In this document: positions 33,108 to 40,445 of the stretch, in pieces
How positions within the stretch are numbered: the first letter of the stretch is position 1
How the letters are laid out: every line of letters starts with the position of its first letter
Assembly: GCA_963625295.1 (NCBI GenBank)
Contig: CAVFTC010000009.1
Coordinates: 1-40,445 of the forward strand
From: CAG-488 sp963625295
GTDB taxonomy: Bacteria > Bacillota > Clostridia > Oscillospirales > Acutalibacteraceae
DNA length: 40,445 bases
Direction: 5' to 3'
Translations under genes and position numbers: made by a program
The notes under the pieces: model-generated
What the model saw: the letters and a program-made list of their open reading frames with translations, nothing else
Databases searched by the model: none
Told to the model about the DNA's origin: nothing

Positions 33108-34504
33108 TTCTTTCCTCCCAAAATCGTAGTATTGAAATTATCGGTAAGAGTTTCGTCCTTAACTCCGAAATCCGTACCGTCCTGAGTTACGGAATAAACA
33201 TATGTCGTGCTTCCGTACGAGGTCAGAAGTTTTGATTTACTGTACTTCGCCTTGGCTTCCTCATCGTTTTTATCGTAATAATAGATGCTGAAAAGAAGCT
33301 TTCCGAGCTTTTCCTCCGAGCTGTCCCAATGATAGAAATCCCATTGACCGTCATTTCCGAGAACGGTAATTCTTCCGACCCAGCTGCTCGGTATATTGAG
33401 TATATAACCTCCGGTTTCATCGACAATTGAATATTGAACGGCTCTGAGCTTGTCATTGCGGAACTTAGCCCATTCGGTATAGTAAAGGCTTTTGGTGGGA
33501 TTTGTAGTGCTATCGCTCGAAGCACCGAGAAGCAGCGCATTTGAGCTGTGATCAACTACAGATGAGCCGGGCATATCGACGCTTATCGGAATTTCAATGA
33601 AGTCGTCGGAGTCAATGTCCTGCGCAAGAAGCTTGCTGTGGCGAAGCGTCAGTGATGTGGATTGAGTCGAAACATCAAAGAGCGGAGCGACGAGCATGCT
33701 TTTTTCGTCATTCCAATAGATGACCTCGGTTATCATATCGTTGTCGCCCTTAAAGGCTTCAACATAAATAAGCCGCTTATCGTCAACCTTTTCAACCTTG
33801 ATGTCGGAATAGGACGATATATTGCCGTCGGTTTTAACCGAGCTGAGCGTTTGCAGCGAGTCGGTTTTTGAATCAAAGGTATATGCCGTTGCGGTCGATG
33901 TGTAAACATCGGACGCACTTGAATCAACATTCATCGTAAAAACATCGTCAATACCGTCACCGTTTACATCAATAATATCAAGATAAGAGTACGGGAAAGA
34001 TGAAATAAGCCTTAAATCACCGGCGGAAATATCATAAACCGCAAATGCCTTGTTGGTTTTGCTTGAATAAAGATTCCAGCCGATTATAATTTCCGATTTT
34101 CCGTCCTGATTGAGGTCGGCAAGCTTAACCTCATCAACCGAGCTTCCGAGTCCGTCATAGGAATTGACAGGAACCCAGTTATCATCCTTGAATTCAAAAT
34201 AGTATATTTTAACAAAATCCGGCTTTTTCTTTTCGATATAGAAAACTATGGCTTCCTCGTCCTTGTCGGAATCAAAATCATTGACTATGAATGCCGAACG
34301 GTAAAGTCCGTTTTCGGGTGTCGAAAGGTTATATTCCTTATCGACGAGCTTTTCAAAGGAATCCTGAAGTCCCTGATACTTACCGGAAAGCTTCGGCGGA
34401 CGAAGAAGATTATCAAAAGAAGAAAATCTGAACGAGCAGCCGCTGAAGGATACAAAAAGAGCGATTATAACAGCAAACGCCAAATAACGCTTTAGTCGTT
34501 TCAA
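33104..34504 (-). CDS. Lipoprotein with FG-GAP/VCBS-like repeats
   Basis: A 466-residue secreted lipoprotein. Start is TTG 34504, with AGGAGAGG about 5 bases ahead; it gives a basic n-region, a hydrophobic core and lipobox FSGC with Cys23. The body has calcium-binding-type loops of beta-propeller repeats: VNDFDSDKDEEAIVF, LADLNQDGKSEIIIG and IDVNGDGIDDVFTM. A partner or ligand for the sensor kinase that follows is my inference, since the three genes form one operon behind the promoter at 34572-34601. Function is otherwise unknown. Confidence 0.88.
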   Translation of the reverse strand: MKRLKRYLAFAVIIALFVSFSGCSFRFSSFDNLLRPPKLSGKYQGLQDSFEKLVDKEYNLSTPENGLYRSAFIVNDFDSDKDEEAIVFYIEKKKPDFVKIYYFEFKDDNWVPVNSYDGLGSSVDEVKLADLNQDGKSEIIIGWNLYSSKTNKAFAVYDISAGDLRLISSFPYSYLDIIDVNGDGIDDVFTMNVDSSASDVYTSTATAYTFDSKTDSLQTLSSVKTDGNISSYSDIKVEKVDDKRLIYVEAFKGDNDMITEVIYWNDEKSMLVAPLFDVSTQSTSLTLRHSKLLAQDIDSDDFIEIPISVDMPGSSVVDHSSNALLLGASSDSTTNPTKSLYYTEWAKFRNDKLRAVQYSIVDETGGYILNIPSSWVGRITVLGNDGQWDFYHWDSSEEKLGKLLFSIYYYDKNDEEAKAKYSKSKLLTSYGSTTYVYSVTQDGTDFGVKDETLTDNFNTTILGGKK

Positions 34505-34571
34505 AATAACCTCTCCTTTCAATTTTTACGGGTATTGCTTTCTAATATATTCCCATTCTAACAGTCATAAC

Positions 34572-34601
34572 ATTATAGCACACTGTGTCACCTTTTTACA
34601 A
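34572..34601 (-). promoter_or_regulatory. Predicted sigma-A promoter for the lipoprotein/two-component operon
   Basis: On the minus strand TTGTAA (34601-34596), an 18-base spacer and a perfect TATAAT (34577-34572) with TG one base ahead (extended -10). Predicted start near 34565 gives a leader of about 60 bases to the TTG at 34504. It lies just after the cdaR terminator. This is the best-looking promoter in the window. Confidence 0.75.
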
Positions 34602-34640
34602 CAGTAAAAACATAAATTTACGAAAATTTTAACAATGATT

Positions 34641-34690
34641 TAATAATTAAACGACCGACTGATAGCAACGGAGCAAATCAGTCGGTCATT
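34641..34690 (-). terminator. Intrinsic terminator after cdaR
   Basis: A perfect 11-bp stem (34653-34663 with 34677-34687, GACCGACTGAT) around a 13-base loop, followed on the minus strand by GTTTAATTATT. It starts 6 bases past the cdaR stop. The U-run is interrupted but the stem is strong. Confidence 0.8.
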
Positions 34691-34693
34691 TAG

Positions 34694-35983
34694 TTATGAA
34701 TGTACAATTACTGCCGTATAGCTTCCGCTTACCCAGCAGTTATTAGAGTTTTTCAGTGTTACCGTAATCGGAACGGTAGTCTCCCCTTCCTCAAGCTTTG
34801 TGTTTGCAAGATTGATGCTGATTTCAAGCATATCCGCATTAACACTCTTGAGTGCGGTCTGCGTTCCCACAACGGTAATGTTACCTATTGAGGTAAGGTC
34901 AACATTGCCTGCGCTAACTCCGTTTCCGCCGGAAATTTTAATGGAATTTATCCCCGGCTCAAGCGATAGAGTTGAAAGTCCGTCCGTGTTTACCTCAACG
35001 GTAAACGATGTTGTTCCGTCAAGGAATTTGGCTGTTTTAACATTCGAGGCAAGGAATGTAAAGCTGTTGTTGGTCGGCGTAATCTGCGAAAAATCAATTG
35101 AACCGACTTCAAGCGTATTTGTAGTATCGGAGCCGTTTTGAAGAACGGCAACCCTGACCTTGCTTGGCGTAATGCTGTACACTAACGGACTATTGATATA
35201 GTCCGAGGGCGAGTTCTTGAACGAAACGGAAACGGCAGACGCCTGCATTTTGTAAACGGGAAGCGTAACGGGAATAGTCAGGCTGCTCTCGCCGTTAATT
35301 TCAACATATTTCAAGTCAAGGTCGCTGCCGTCGCTGAGCACAACGGAAGCGTCAACCGTTTCACTCTGCGTCAGCTTCTTTTCGATAGGAATATCGGCAA
35401 AAGCCTCCGTTACGGAATTGACCTCGGTCTGCGCTCCGCTTATCTTAACGGTTTTGGTTTCGCAAATTATATCCGCTTTGTCAAACATATATTCGTCGGC
35501 TGTGTAATCGTCAAGCTCCGAAACGATTCTCGGAGTAACTTCAACCTCTTTCTCTGCATATTTATCAAAATATACCTCAATATAATCCGTCGATTTTGAT
35601 ACGATCTCGTAATCTGCGTTGGCGTCCTTGGCCGTAACCTTAACCACAAGGCTGTGCTTTCCGGCGGAATCGACATAAGCGGTCTGCGCCGTCGCTTCAA
35701 AATCATCGGCGGTCAAAAGATCTCCGCCTACAATGTAGCGGTTGCCCTTTACGGTGACATTTATTGTGTAATCGCTCTGACCGAAAATCTGCAAGCCGAG
35801 CTTATCGGGAACGCTGTTGTTCATATCGATTTTTACGGGAATATCCTTGATTTCATTTTCAATAACCGGCGCATATTCCAGCGCAACGACTATCCAAAAA
35901 ATGAAAGCGACGACAATTGAAAATATAACGAGAAATTTTGTGTTTGAAAAGAGCTGTCTGAGGCTCAACTTTTTTATTTTCAT
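34694..35983 (-). CDS. cdaR: YbbR-domain protein CdaR, regulator of CdaA
   Basis: A 429-residue protein with a cytoplasmic N-terminus, one membrane segment (about residues 16-37) and an outside part with about four YbbR-like beta domains. In Bacillus and Listeria, CdaR binds CdaA and changes its activity. It overlaps cdaA by 4 bases (ATGA), the usual cdaA-cdaR order; glmM, which often follows, is absent and a terminator is found instead. Confidence 0.93.
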   Translation of the reverse strand: MKIKKLSLRQLFSNTKFLVIFSIVVAFIFWIVVALEYAPVIENEIKDIPVKIDMNNSVPDKLGLQIFGQSDYTINVTVKGNRYIVGGDLLTADDFEATAQTAYVDSAGKHSLVVKVTAKDANADYEIVSKSTDYIEVYFDKYAEKEVEVTPRIVSELDDYTADEYMFDKADIICETKTVKISGAQTEVNSVTEAFADIPIEKKLTQSETVDASVVLSDGSDLDLKYVEINGESSLTIPVTLPVYKMQASAVSVSFKNSPSDYINSPLVYSITPSKVRVAVLQNGSDTTNTLEVGSIDFSQITPTNNSFTFLASNVKTAKFLDGTTSFTVEVNTDGLSTLSLEPGINSIKISGGNGVSAGNVDLTSIGNITVVGTQTALKSVNADMLEISINLANTKLEEGETTVPITVTLKNSNNCWVSGSYTAVIVHS

Positions 35984-36876
35984 TTCTTAAGCCTCTCCTT
36001 TATGTTAGTGAGAAGAACCGAAAAGAAGGATTTTTTCTCCTTTCCGGCGTTATCGGGAAGAATATAATCCATAAGTCTTTCCATGAGTACGCCGTCGGAA
36101 ACACCTCTTTCAAGCTCTCCGCCGCAGGCGATGGAAATTTTACCGGTTTCCTCGGAGACGACGACTGCAACAGCGTCGCTTTTTTCAGAAATACCGAGTG
36201 AGGCTCTGTGTCTTGTGCCCAATTCGCTGCTGAGAAGATTGTTGTCCGTCAAAGGAAGAATACAGCCCGCCGCAACGATCCTGCCGTCACGGATAACCAC
36301 TCCGCCGTCATGCAAAGCGGAATTCGGGAAAAATAGCGAATTTACAAGCTCTCTCGACGCCTTTGCGTCAACCACCGTTCCGGTATTAACAATATCTCCG
36401 AGCATTGTATTTCGCTCGAAAATAATCAGCGCACCGATTTTTTTGTCACTCATATCACGGCAAGCCTTGCATATTTCAAGCACAGCTCTTTTCTTTCTCT
36501 CATAAAGTGCGTCGCCCTGCTGCGCACCGAAGAAATTCAGAAAAGCAAACTTGCTTCGACCCATCGTTTCGAGGGCGTGCCTGATTTCCGGCGTGAACAA
36601 AATGATAAGCACAAGAATAAAATCACGCAGTATGGTCTTGAAAAGATATGTGCTCGCCTGCATGTTCAAAAGGCTGATTATCGCATAAATTATCGCAACG
36701 AGCAAAAGACCCTTTACGATCTGAATTCCTCTTGTCTCCTTGAGCATTTTTATTGCGCTGAAGATCAAAAAAGCGACAAAAGCGATATCGAGCGTGTCCG
36801 TTATTATATTGTAGGAAGAAAACAAAGCCAGCAGCTTTTCCCAAAGGACGCTGACATTTTCCATTAAAGCGTTCAT
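35980..36876 (-). CDS. cdaA: Diadenylate cyclase CdaA
   Basis: A 298-residue membrane-bound enzyme making cyclic di-AMP from two ATP. Three N-terminal membrane segments (about 22-40, 55-72, 82-95) precede a DisA_N domain with LHDGG (189-191 HDG) and GTRHRA (222-224 RHR). The usual motif is DGA; here it is DGG. I chose ATG 36876 with SD GGAG 7 bases ahead, not the upstream TTG. It has its own predicted promoter at 36936-36964, and its leader begins with a small palindrome. Confidence 0.94.
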   Translation of the reverse strand: MNALMENVSVLWEKLLALFSSYNIITDTLDIAFVAFLIFSAIKMLKETRGIQIVKGLLLVAIIYAIISLLNMQASTYLFKTILRDFILVLIILFTPEIRHALETMGRSKFAFLNFFGAQQGDALYERKKRAVLEICKACRDMSDKKIGALIIFERNTMLGDIVNTGTVVDAKASRELVNSLFFPNSALHDGGVVIRDGRIVAAGCILPLTDNNLLSSELGTRHRASLGISEKSDAVAVVVSEETGKISIACGGELERGVSDGVLMERLMDYILPDNAGKEKKSFFSVLLTNIKERLKK

Positions 36877-36902
36877 ATTTTTCTCCGATAAATTGAATTT
36901 TT

Positions 36903-36928
36903 GCAATACCTTGCAATTGAGGTATCGC
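36903..36928. repeat. Small palindrome at the 5' end of the cdaA leader
   Basis: Arms GCAATACC (36903-36910) and GGTATCGC (36921-36928) pair with one G-T-type mismatch around TTGCAATTGA. The ends and the inner CAATTGAGG match the repeat family. It starts at the predicted transcription start of cdaA, so it would form a stem-loop at the 5' end of that mRNA. Confidence 0.55.
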
Positions 36929-36935
36929 CTTTACG

Positions 36936-36964
36936 ATTATAACATATATTTCAGATTTTATCAA
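36936..36964 (-). promoter_or_regulatory. Predicted sigma-A promoter for cdaA-cdaR
   Basis: On the minus strand TTGATA (36964-36959), a 17-base spacer and TATAAT (36941-36936) with TG one base ahead. The -35 box lies in the last codons of ispF. Predicted start near 36929. Confidence 0.7.
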
Positions 36965-37424
36965 TAAGGCAAACGCAATGAGCGGAAATTCCTTCTCCCC
37001 TGCCCGTGAAGCCCATTTCCTCCTCAGTCGTCGCCTTGACGCTGATATTTTCGATATCCGTTGACAGTGCCGCAGCGATATTCATTCTCATTTCCGGAAT
37101 GTACGGCTTCATCTTCGGCCTTTGTGCAATTATCGTAGCGTCGATATTGACGACGCTGTATCCGTTTTGTTTAAGTCTTTCAAAAACCTCACGAAGAAGA
37201 ACAAGACTGTCGGCGTCAAGAAACCTCGGGTCATTATCCGGAAACATTCCGCCGATATCGCCCATTGCGGCTGCTCCCAAAAGCGAATCGCTGACCGCAT
37301 GAAGAAGAACATCGGCATCGGAATGACCCAAAAGCCCCTTTTCAAAGGGTATTTTAACGCCGCCGATAATCAAATCCCGACCTTCCGTGAGCCTGTGCAC
37401 ATCGTAACCGTGCCCTATTCGCAT
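36951..37424 (-). CDS. ispF: 2-C-methyl-D-erythritol 2,4-cyclodiphosphate synthase (IspF)
   Basis: A 157-residue enzyme of the MEP isoprenoid pathway, closing the cyclic diphosphate with loss of CMP. It has RIGHGYDVHRL (Asp8 and His10 as zinc ligands), the family GHSDADVLLHA, the loop MFPDNDP, and KATTEEEMGFTGRGEGI. Length is typical. Overlaps rnmV by 10 bases; SD GGAGGAG lies inside the rnmV end. The stop is followed by the cdaA promoter. Confidence 0.96.
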   Translation of the reverse strand: MRIGHGYDVHRLTEGRDLIIGGVKIPFEKGLLGHSDADVLLHAVSDSLLGAAAMGDIGGMFPDNDPRFLDADSLVLLREVFERLKQNGYSVVNIDATIIAQRPKMKPYIPEMRMNIAAALSTDIENISVKATTEEEMGFTGRGEGISAHCVCLIDKI

Positions 37425-38014
37425 AAAATCTCCTCCGATTCAATTAAATTTTTATATTCATCGTAAGTTAGAAATGTATTCAAAATATCAAGCATTGACT
37501 TAGTTGACATTTTTTCGGGCAAATCGAGCTTTTTCAGCAGCGAAATTCTTCTTTTCTTGCTGTCCGAGCCGCCCGTCAATCCGTCGTCGTAGAAATCATT
37601 GAGCGTAATTTCTTTCTTTTCTGAATTGCAGCTCTTTGAAACGCCTATGCCGGCTTTTGCAAAGGCTTCTTCCAAAATTTTCACCGAAACACCCTCAACG
37701 CCGAGCTTGCCCTCCTTTGACGGAGCGTCCTTTCGCTTCTCTTTGCCGAGAATATCGGGAATATATACATTGGTTATGTATTCCTTCGGAACTATCGAGG
37801 TTATAAAATTTCTGATTACAAAGCCCGCAGAATCGCTGTCGGTCAGAATTACGATACCCTTGGTTTCCGCAAGCCTTCTGATGAGCCTTTGTTTATCCTT
37901 ATCCTTGAAAATTCCAAAGCCCTCTGTTTCGATAATTATCCCGTCAACAATCGAGGAAAGCTTGATTTTGTCATATCTGCCCTCAACAATGATGACCTTA
38001 TCAACCCTAATCAT
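37415..38014 (-). CDS. rnmV: Ribonuclease M5 (RnmV)
   Basis: A 199-residue enzyme that matures 5S rRNA. The N-terminal 100 residues are a Toprim domain: VIIVEGRYDKIKL (Glu) and the acidic ILTDSDSAG (DxD). The middle has KEGKLGVEGVS, and the C-terminus is the RNase M5-specific part. It overlaps holA by 4 bases (ATGA) and ispF by 10. Family length is about 180-190. Confidence 0.94.
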   Translation of the reverse strand: MIRVDKVIIVEGRYDKIKLSSIVDGIIIETEGFGIFKDKDKQRLIRRLAETKGIVILTDSDSAGFVIRNFITSIVPKEYITNVYIPDILGKEKRKDAPSKEGKLGVEGVSVKILEEAFAKAGIGVSKSCNSEKKEITLNDFYDDGLTGGSDSKKRRISLLKKLDLPEKMSTKSMLDILNTFLTYDEYKNLIESEEILCE

Positions 38015-39076
38015 ATTTTTTCACCGTTTGAAACAAGAAAAAGCTTTGTTATGGTCTGCTCAAGAACCAGTCTGCCGTCGAGCGATGTTGATTTCAACAG
38101 TCTGTCGGCTTCGTTAAGAACCTCAAGAAAGGTTCTCAGCTGAGTGACGGAATATTTTGAAGCCGTTCTCGCTGCGTTGGTAAGTCTGAACTCCTTGTTG
38201 CGATAGTTAAAATCCTTGCCTGCGTCCGTGGCTCTCAAGCCGCCGCTTGAATATACCTTTGCTCTGTACATATCAACATAGGGAGTAATAAGCGCACCGA
38301 GAATATTGATCGGCTCCTCCTTCATGGCCATAAGCGTATCAAGTATATCCATAGCCAGGTCGCAGTTACCGGAGGTCAGGGCTTTTGTAAGGTCAAAAAC
38401 TCTCGCCTGAACGGTTTTGACAACGACTGCGTCAATGTGCTCCTTTTCGATTTCGCCATCTTTTCTGTAGGCGCAAATTTTGTCAAGCTCGTTTGTTATC
38501 ACGGTCATGTCGTCACCGATAAGCGAAAGCAAATATCGGGCATTTGACTGAGAGATTGAGCATCCTCTCGACGCCGCCCCCTTTTCCGCAAGCTTGATAA
38601 GCTGGTTTAGCCCTGCATGGTCAAAGCAAACGGAACAGCCGTGCTTATCAATTTTCGCAAGCATTTTCTTTCCCTTTGCACTTTTCATGTTGACATCGAC
38701 GCTCGGATTGGAAACAAGAATAACGGTGGTATCTGGAATATCCGAAATAAGCCTAAGAAATTTGTCCGAAGCGTCGGAATTGAGATTATCAACGGAAAGA
38801 TCCTTGATTAAAATGAGAGTCCGCTCGCTCATCATCGGCAACGCTTCGGCAGCCTGAGCCACCTCATCAAAATCAATTTCCTTGCCGTCATACTGATGAA
38901 AATTGAAATCGGCAAAGGTGGGGTCAATCGCCTTTTTTTGAATGAGGGCGGTATAATGCNNNNNNNNNNGTATAATGCCTTACAAGATATTTTTCATCGC
39001 CGTAAAGAAAATACAGGCGTGAAAAATCCCCTGAGCTTATCTGTTTTTTTAGTTCAATTTCATTGAGCTGCGGCAT
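38011..39076 (-). CDS. holA: DNA polymerase III subunit delta (HolA), interrupted by an assembly gap
   Basis: The clamp-loader delta subunit, which opens the sliding clamp. The true start is the ATG at 39076, behind GAGGAGG, 2 bases past the comEC fragment. The N-terminal coding region reads RLYFLYGDEKYLVRHYT and then meets the N gap at 38960-38969. Merging the duplicated GCATTATAC ends on the coding strand continues in frame to HYTALIQKKAI and on to LPMMSERTLILIKDL. The repaired gene codes for 348 residues, a normal size. Taken as written the N run adds 19 bases and breaks the frame, so callers would start at a false GTG (38862). The stop overlaps rnmV. Confidence 0.93.
38960..38969. other. 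Assembly gap (10 N) inside holA with duplicated flanks
   Basis: Nine bases (GTATAATGC on the plus strand) occur on both sides: 38951-38959 and 38970-38978. This is the mark of two contig ends that overlap but were joined with a fixed-length spacer. Collapsing the copies restores the holA frame. Confidence 0.93.
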
Positions 39077-39078
39077 TA

Positions 39079-39489
39079 TCAACCCTCCTCAACAATTATT
39101 TTATAATCTCCGTTTTTAATTTTAACATCAATGCTTCCGTATTTTTCGGTAGAAACAAGACCCGAATCGGCGTCCTCGCCGGTGACAATAATGCTTTCGT
39201 AATTAAAGCCGTCATATGGCTCGGCTGCAACAAGAATATCCTCGTCCAGAAATTCTTCGGGAACATTTTCAATCTCGTCAGAACGCAAAAGAATGCAAAT
39301 TTTCACACCGTCCGCATTGCAGTATGCAACGCAAAAATGCGAATTTGATACAAACTCCACATCGACATTTTTCATAAGCTTAATTTGTGCATTAGAAGCT
39401 TTCGTAATTTTATCCTCCGGCAAAATCGATGTTAGAGAGCCGTCAATTTTAGGAACGATCAAGCTCTCGGGCGAAATTTCTTTAATCAC
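39079..39489 (-). pseudogene. Detached C-terminal part of ComEC (degenerate beta-lactamase-like domain)
   Basis: A 136-residue reading frame opening with GTG (39489), 8 bases after GGAG, and overlapping the stop of the ComEC reading frame by 8 bases. Read upstream in the same frame, it continues as TDVKSGTSSGVLSVIKEI, which fits the expected continuation of the ComEC metallo-beta-lactamase domain. The rest (SLIVPKIDG, DILVAAEPYDGFNYESIIVTGE) matches the end of that domain. The metal motif HxHxDH is missing. It may be the rest of one frameshifted gene, or a separately translated piece. Confidence 0.65.
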
Positions 39490-40445
39490 GGATAAAACTC
39501 CGGAGGATGTACCGCTTTTTACATCGGTTCTTAAATCCGGATTCCTCGAGCGACGACGAAACGGTGGAAGAAAAATATTTATTTACGCTCTGCGAACAAA
39601 TCAAAGCGTTTTTATCGTCCTTTGTGATAACCGCAGCGATACTATCTTCAACATTTAAAATTTTGAAATAGGTATATCCGGAATATTCAAAATGGTAAAG
39701 CGTGCAGCAAGCCGTAACGGTCACCGCAAGACCGATGCACACGGTCTTAAATGCGGTTTTGCTTTTGAAAACAATAAATGCGCTCAAGGCTATCGCATAG
39801 AATATAATAACGCCGTATGTCCAATATTCGTTGGTTGTATTGATCGTGGCAAACGAAAAATCGGAAATCAAGGTGACAACCTTAACAATGTATCTTGAAA
39901 GGCAGCCTGTCACAACGGCAAAGAAGTCGCTTGCTGCGCCAAACGGGTAAAGCAAAGCAACGATTCCGCCGCACAGCATACAAAGTGAAGCGGCGTAGGT
40001 TATAAGTAAATTTGAAAGTATGGAATACGAGGAAATATACCCGATAAAAACAATTATAAAGCCCAGTGATGTAAGGGTTGCACATACGGAAATAAATACG
40101 GACTCCGCTATCAGCTTAAATATACTCTTTAAAGCTCCGCCGTTTAAGCACGCTTCAAGCTTTTTGGAGAACCGTGGATTAAGCGCAACGATTCCGAAGG
40201 TCGAAGAAAGTGAAAGTAAAAATCCAATATCGGCGACGATCATCGGGTTAATTATTCCGAGAACAAGAGCAGCAAATCCGAGTGAATTGACCGGGTCTGC
40301 TTTTCTTCCGAAAAGATTTCCGGCGAGAATTACAAGAAGCATTATACCCGCCCTGAAAACTGACGGAGAAAAGCCCGTAACGCCCATGAAAAACAGCGTA
40401 AATACAATCCCGATTACGGAATTCAGCCTTTTTCTAACCTTAAGA
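39482..40445 (-). CDS. comEC: ComEC/Rec2 DNA-uptake channel, partial at the window edge
   Basis: Open from the window edge (first full codon at 40444), 320 residues visible. It holds the competence domain: MGVTGFSPSVFRAGIML, NSLGFAALVLGIINP and DIGFLLSLSSTFGIVAL, with about seven membrane segments, then a beta-rich tail (YFKILNVEDSIAAVITKDDKNALIC) where the DVGQGDS motif of the beta-lactamase-like domain should be. The N-terminal part is outside the window. It ends early at CKKRYILRSFIRD, probably by a frameshift near 39515-39535. ComEC moves single-stranded DNA across the membrane; activity in this organism is doubtful if the domain is broken. Confidence 0.88.
   Translation of the reverse strand, partial: LKVRKRLNSVIGIVFTLFFMGVTGFSPSVFRAGIMLLVILAGNLFGRKADPVNSLGFAALVLGIINPMIVADIGFLLSLSSTFGIVALNPRFSKKLEACLNGGALKSIFKLIAESVFISVCATLTSLGFIIVFIGYISSYSILSNLLITYAASLCMLCGGIVALLYPFGAASDFFAVVTGCLSRYIVKVVTLISDFSFATINTTNEYWTYGVIIFYAIALSAFIVFKSKTAFKTVCIGLAVTVTACCTLYHFEYSGYTYFKILNVEDSIAAVITKDDKNALICSQSVNKYFSSTVSSSLEESGFKNRCKKRYILRSFIRD

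Noticed and set aside
36877..36906. cdaA starting at the TTG at 36906
   Set aside because: The ATG at 36876 has a well-spaced GGAG and leads directly into the family N-terminus; the TTG has no SD and starts in the palindrome.
751..36928. The scattered palindromes as a CRISPR array
   Set aside because: Copies are thousands of bases apart, differ in length, and have no regular spacers or cas genes.
38011..38862. holA as a complete gene starting at 38862
   Set aside because: This GTG lies in the middle of the conserved N-terminal domain; the upstream part is present and in frame once the false gap is closed.
151..39976. Many plus-strand open frames of 60-325 codons across the window
   Set aside because: All lie opposite well-recognised minus-strand genes, have low-complexity or unlikely composition and no family motifs; they are reading-frame shadows.

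Overview
This window is chromosomal DNA from a low-to-moderate-GC, spore-forming Firmicute of the class Clostridia, most like the Ruminococcaceae/Oscillospiraceae group. The lineage call is an inference from gene content and order: spoIIR, spoVM and gerW for sporulation, scpA-scpB-DUF2953-gerW-dac-rluB, yicC-remA-gmk-rpoZ-priA-def-fmt-yugP-rsmB-rlmN-prpC-prkC-rsgA, and cdaA-cdaR. No marker gives a species. Every supported gene lies on the minus strand, so transcription runs from the high coordinates to the low ones. No tRNA, rRNA, CRISPR array, insertion sequence with a transposase, or phage gene was seen.

Layout in transcription order. 40445-36951: comEC (cut by the window edge and apparently frameshifted), holA (broken only by an assembly gap), rnmV and ispF, tightly packed. 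36964-34641: a sigma-A-type promoter, a small palindrome in the leader, cdaA and cdaR (cyclic-di-AMP synthesis and its regulator), then a terminator. 34601-26897: a strong promoter, a lipoprotein with FG-GAP-like repeats, a response regulator and sensor kinase, DUF1385, prmC, an M50 metalloprotease, and scpA and scpB. 26879-22408: DUF2953, gerW, a D,D-carboxypeptidase carrying an in-frame repeat insertion, rluB, a small GNAT-like protein and yicC. 22395-10070: remA, gmk, rpoZ, priA, def, fmt, yugP, rsmB, rlmN, prpC, prkC, rsgA, a 50-residue membrane protein and spoVM, closed by an intrinsic terminator. 10068-20: a new promoter, then a metallophosphoesterase, an MMPL transporter, a lipoprotein, a family 2 glycosyltransferase, a small unknown protein, a GH2 glycosidase, a WYL regulator and spoIIR, closed by a terminator.

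Most of the window is housekeeping: DNA replication and restart, rRNA and tRNA maturation, translation start and protein N-terminal processing, Ser/Thr phosphorylation, chromosome segregation, peptidoglycan and second-messenger control. The accessory part is the 10-kb cell-surface cluster at the left end and the lipoprotein/two-component operon.

The most distinctive signal is a family of small palindromic repeats with GGCAATA/TATTGCC-type ends. One 161-bp copy, flanked by a 4-bp direct repeat, sits in frame inside the signal-peptide region of the D,D-carboxypeptidase gene. It adds exactly 55 codons, and removing it restores an ordinary signal peptide. Two shorter copies lie in leaders directly downstream of predicted promoters. 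Two small genes missed by a normal length cut-off (spoVM and a 50-residue membrane protein) are described. Two 10-N assembly gaps can be closed by reading the flanks, which restores holA and shortens yicC to its family form.
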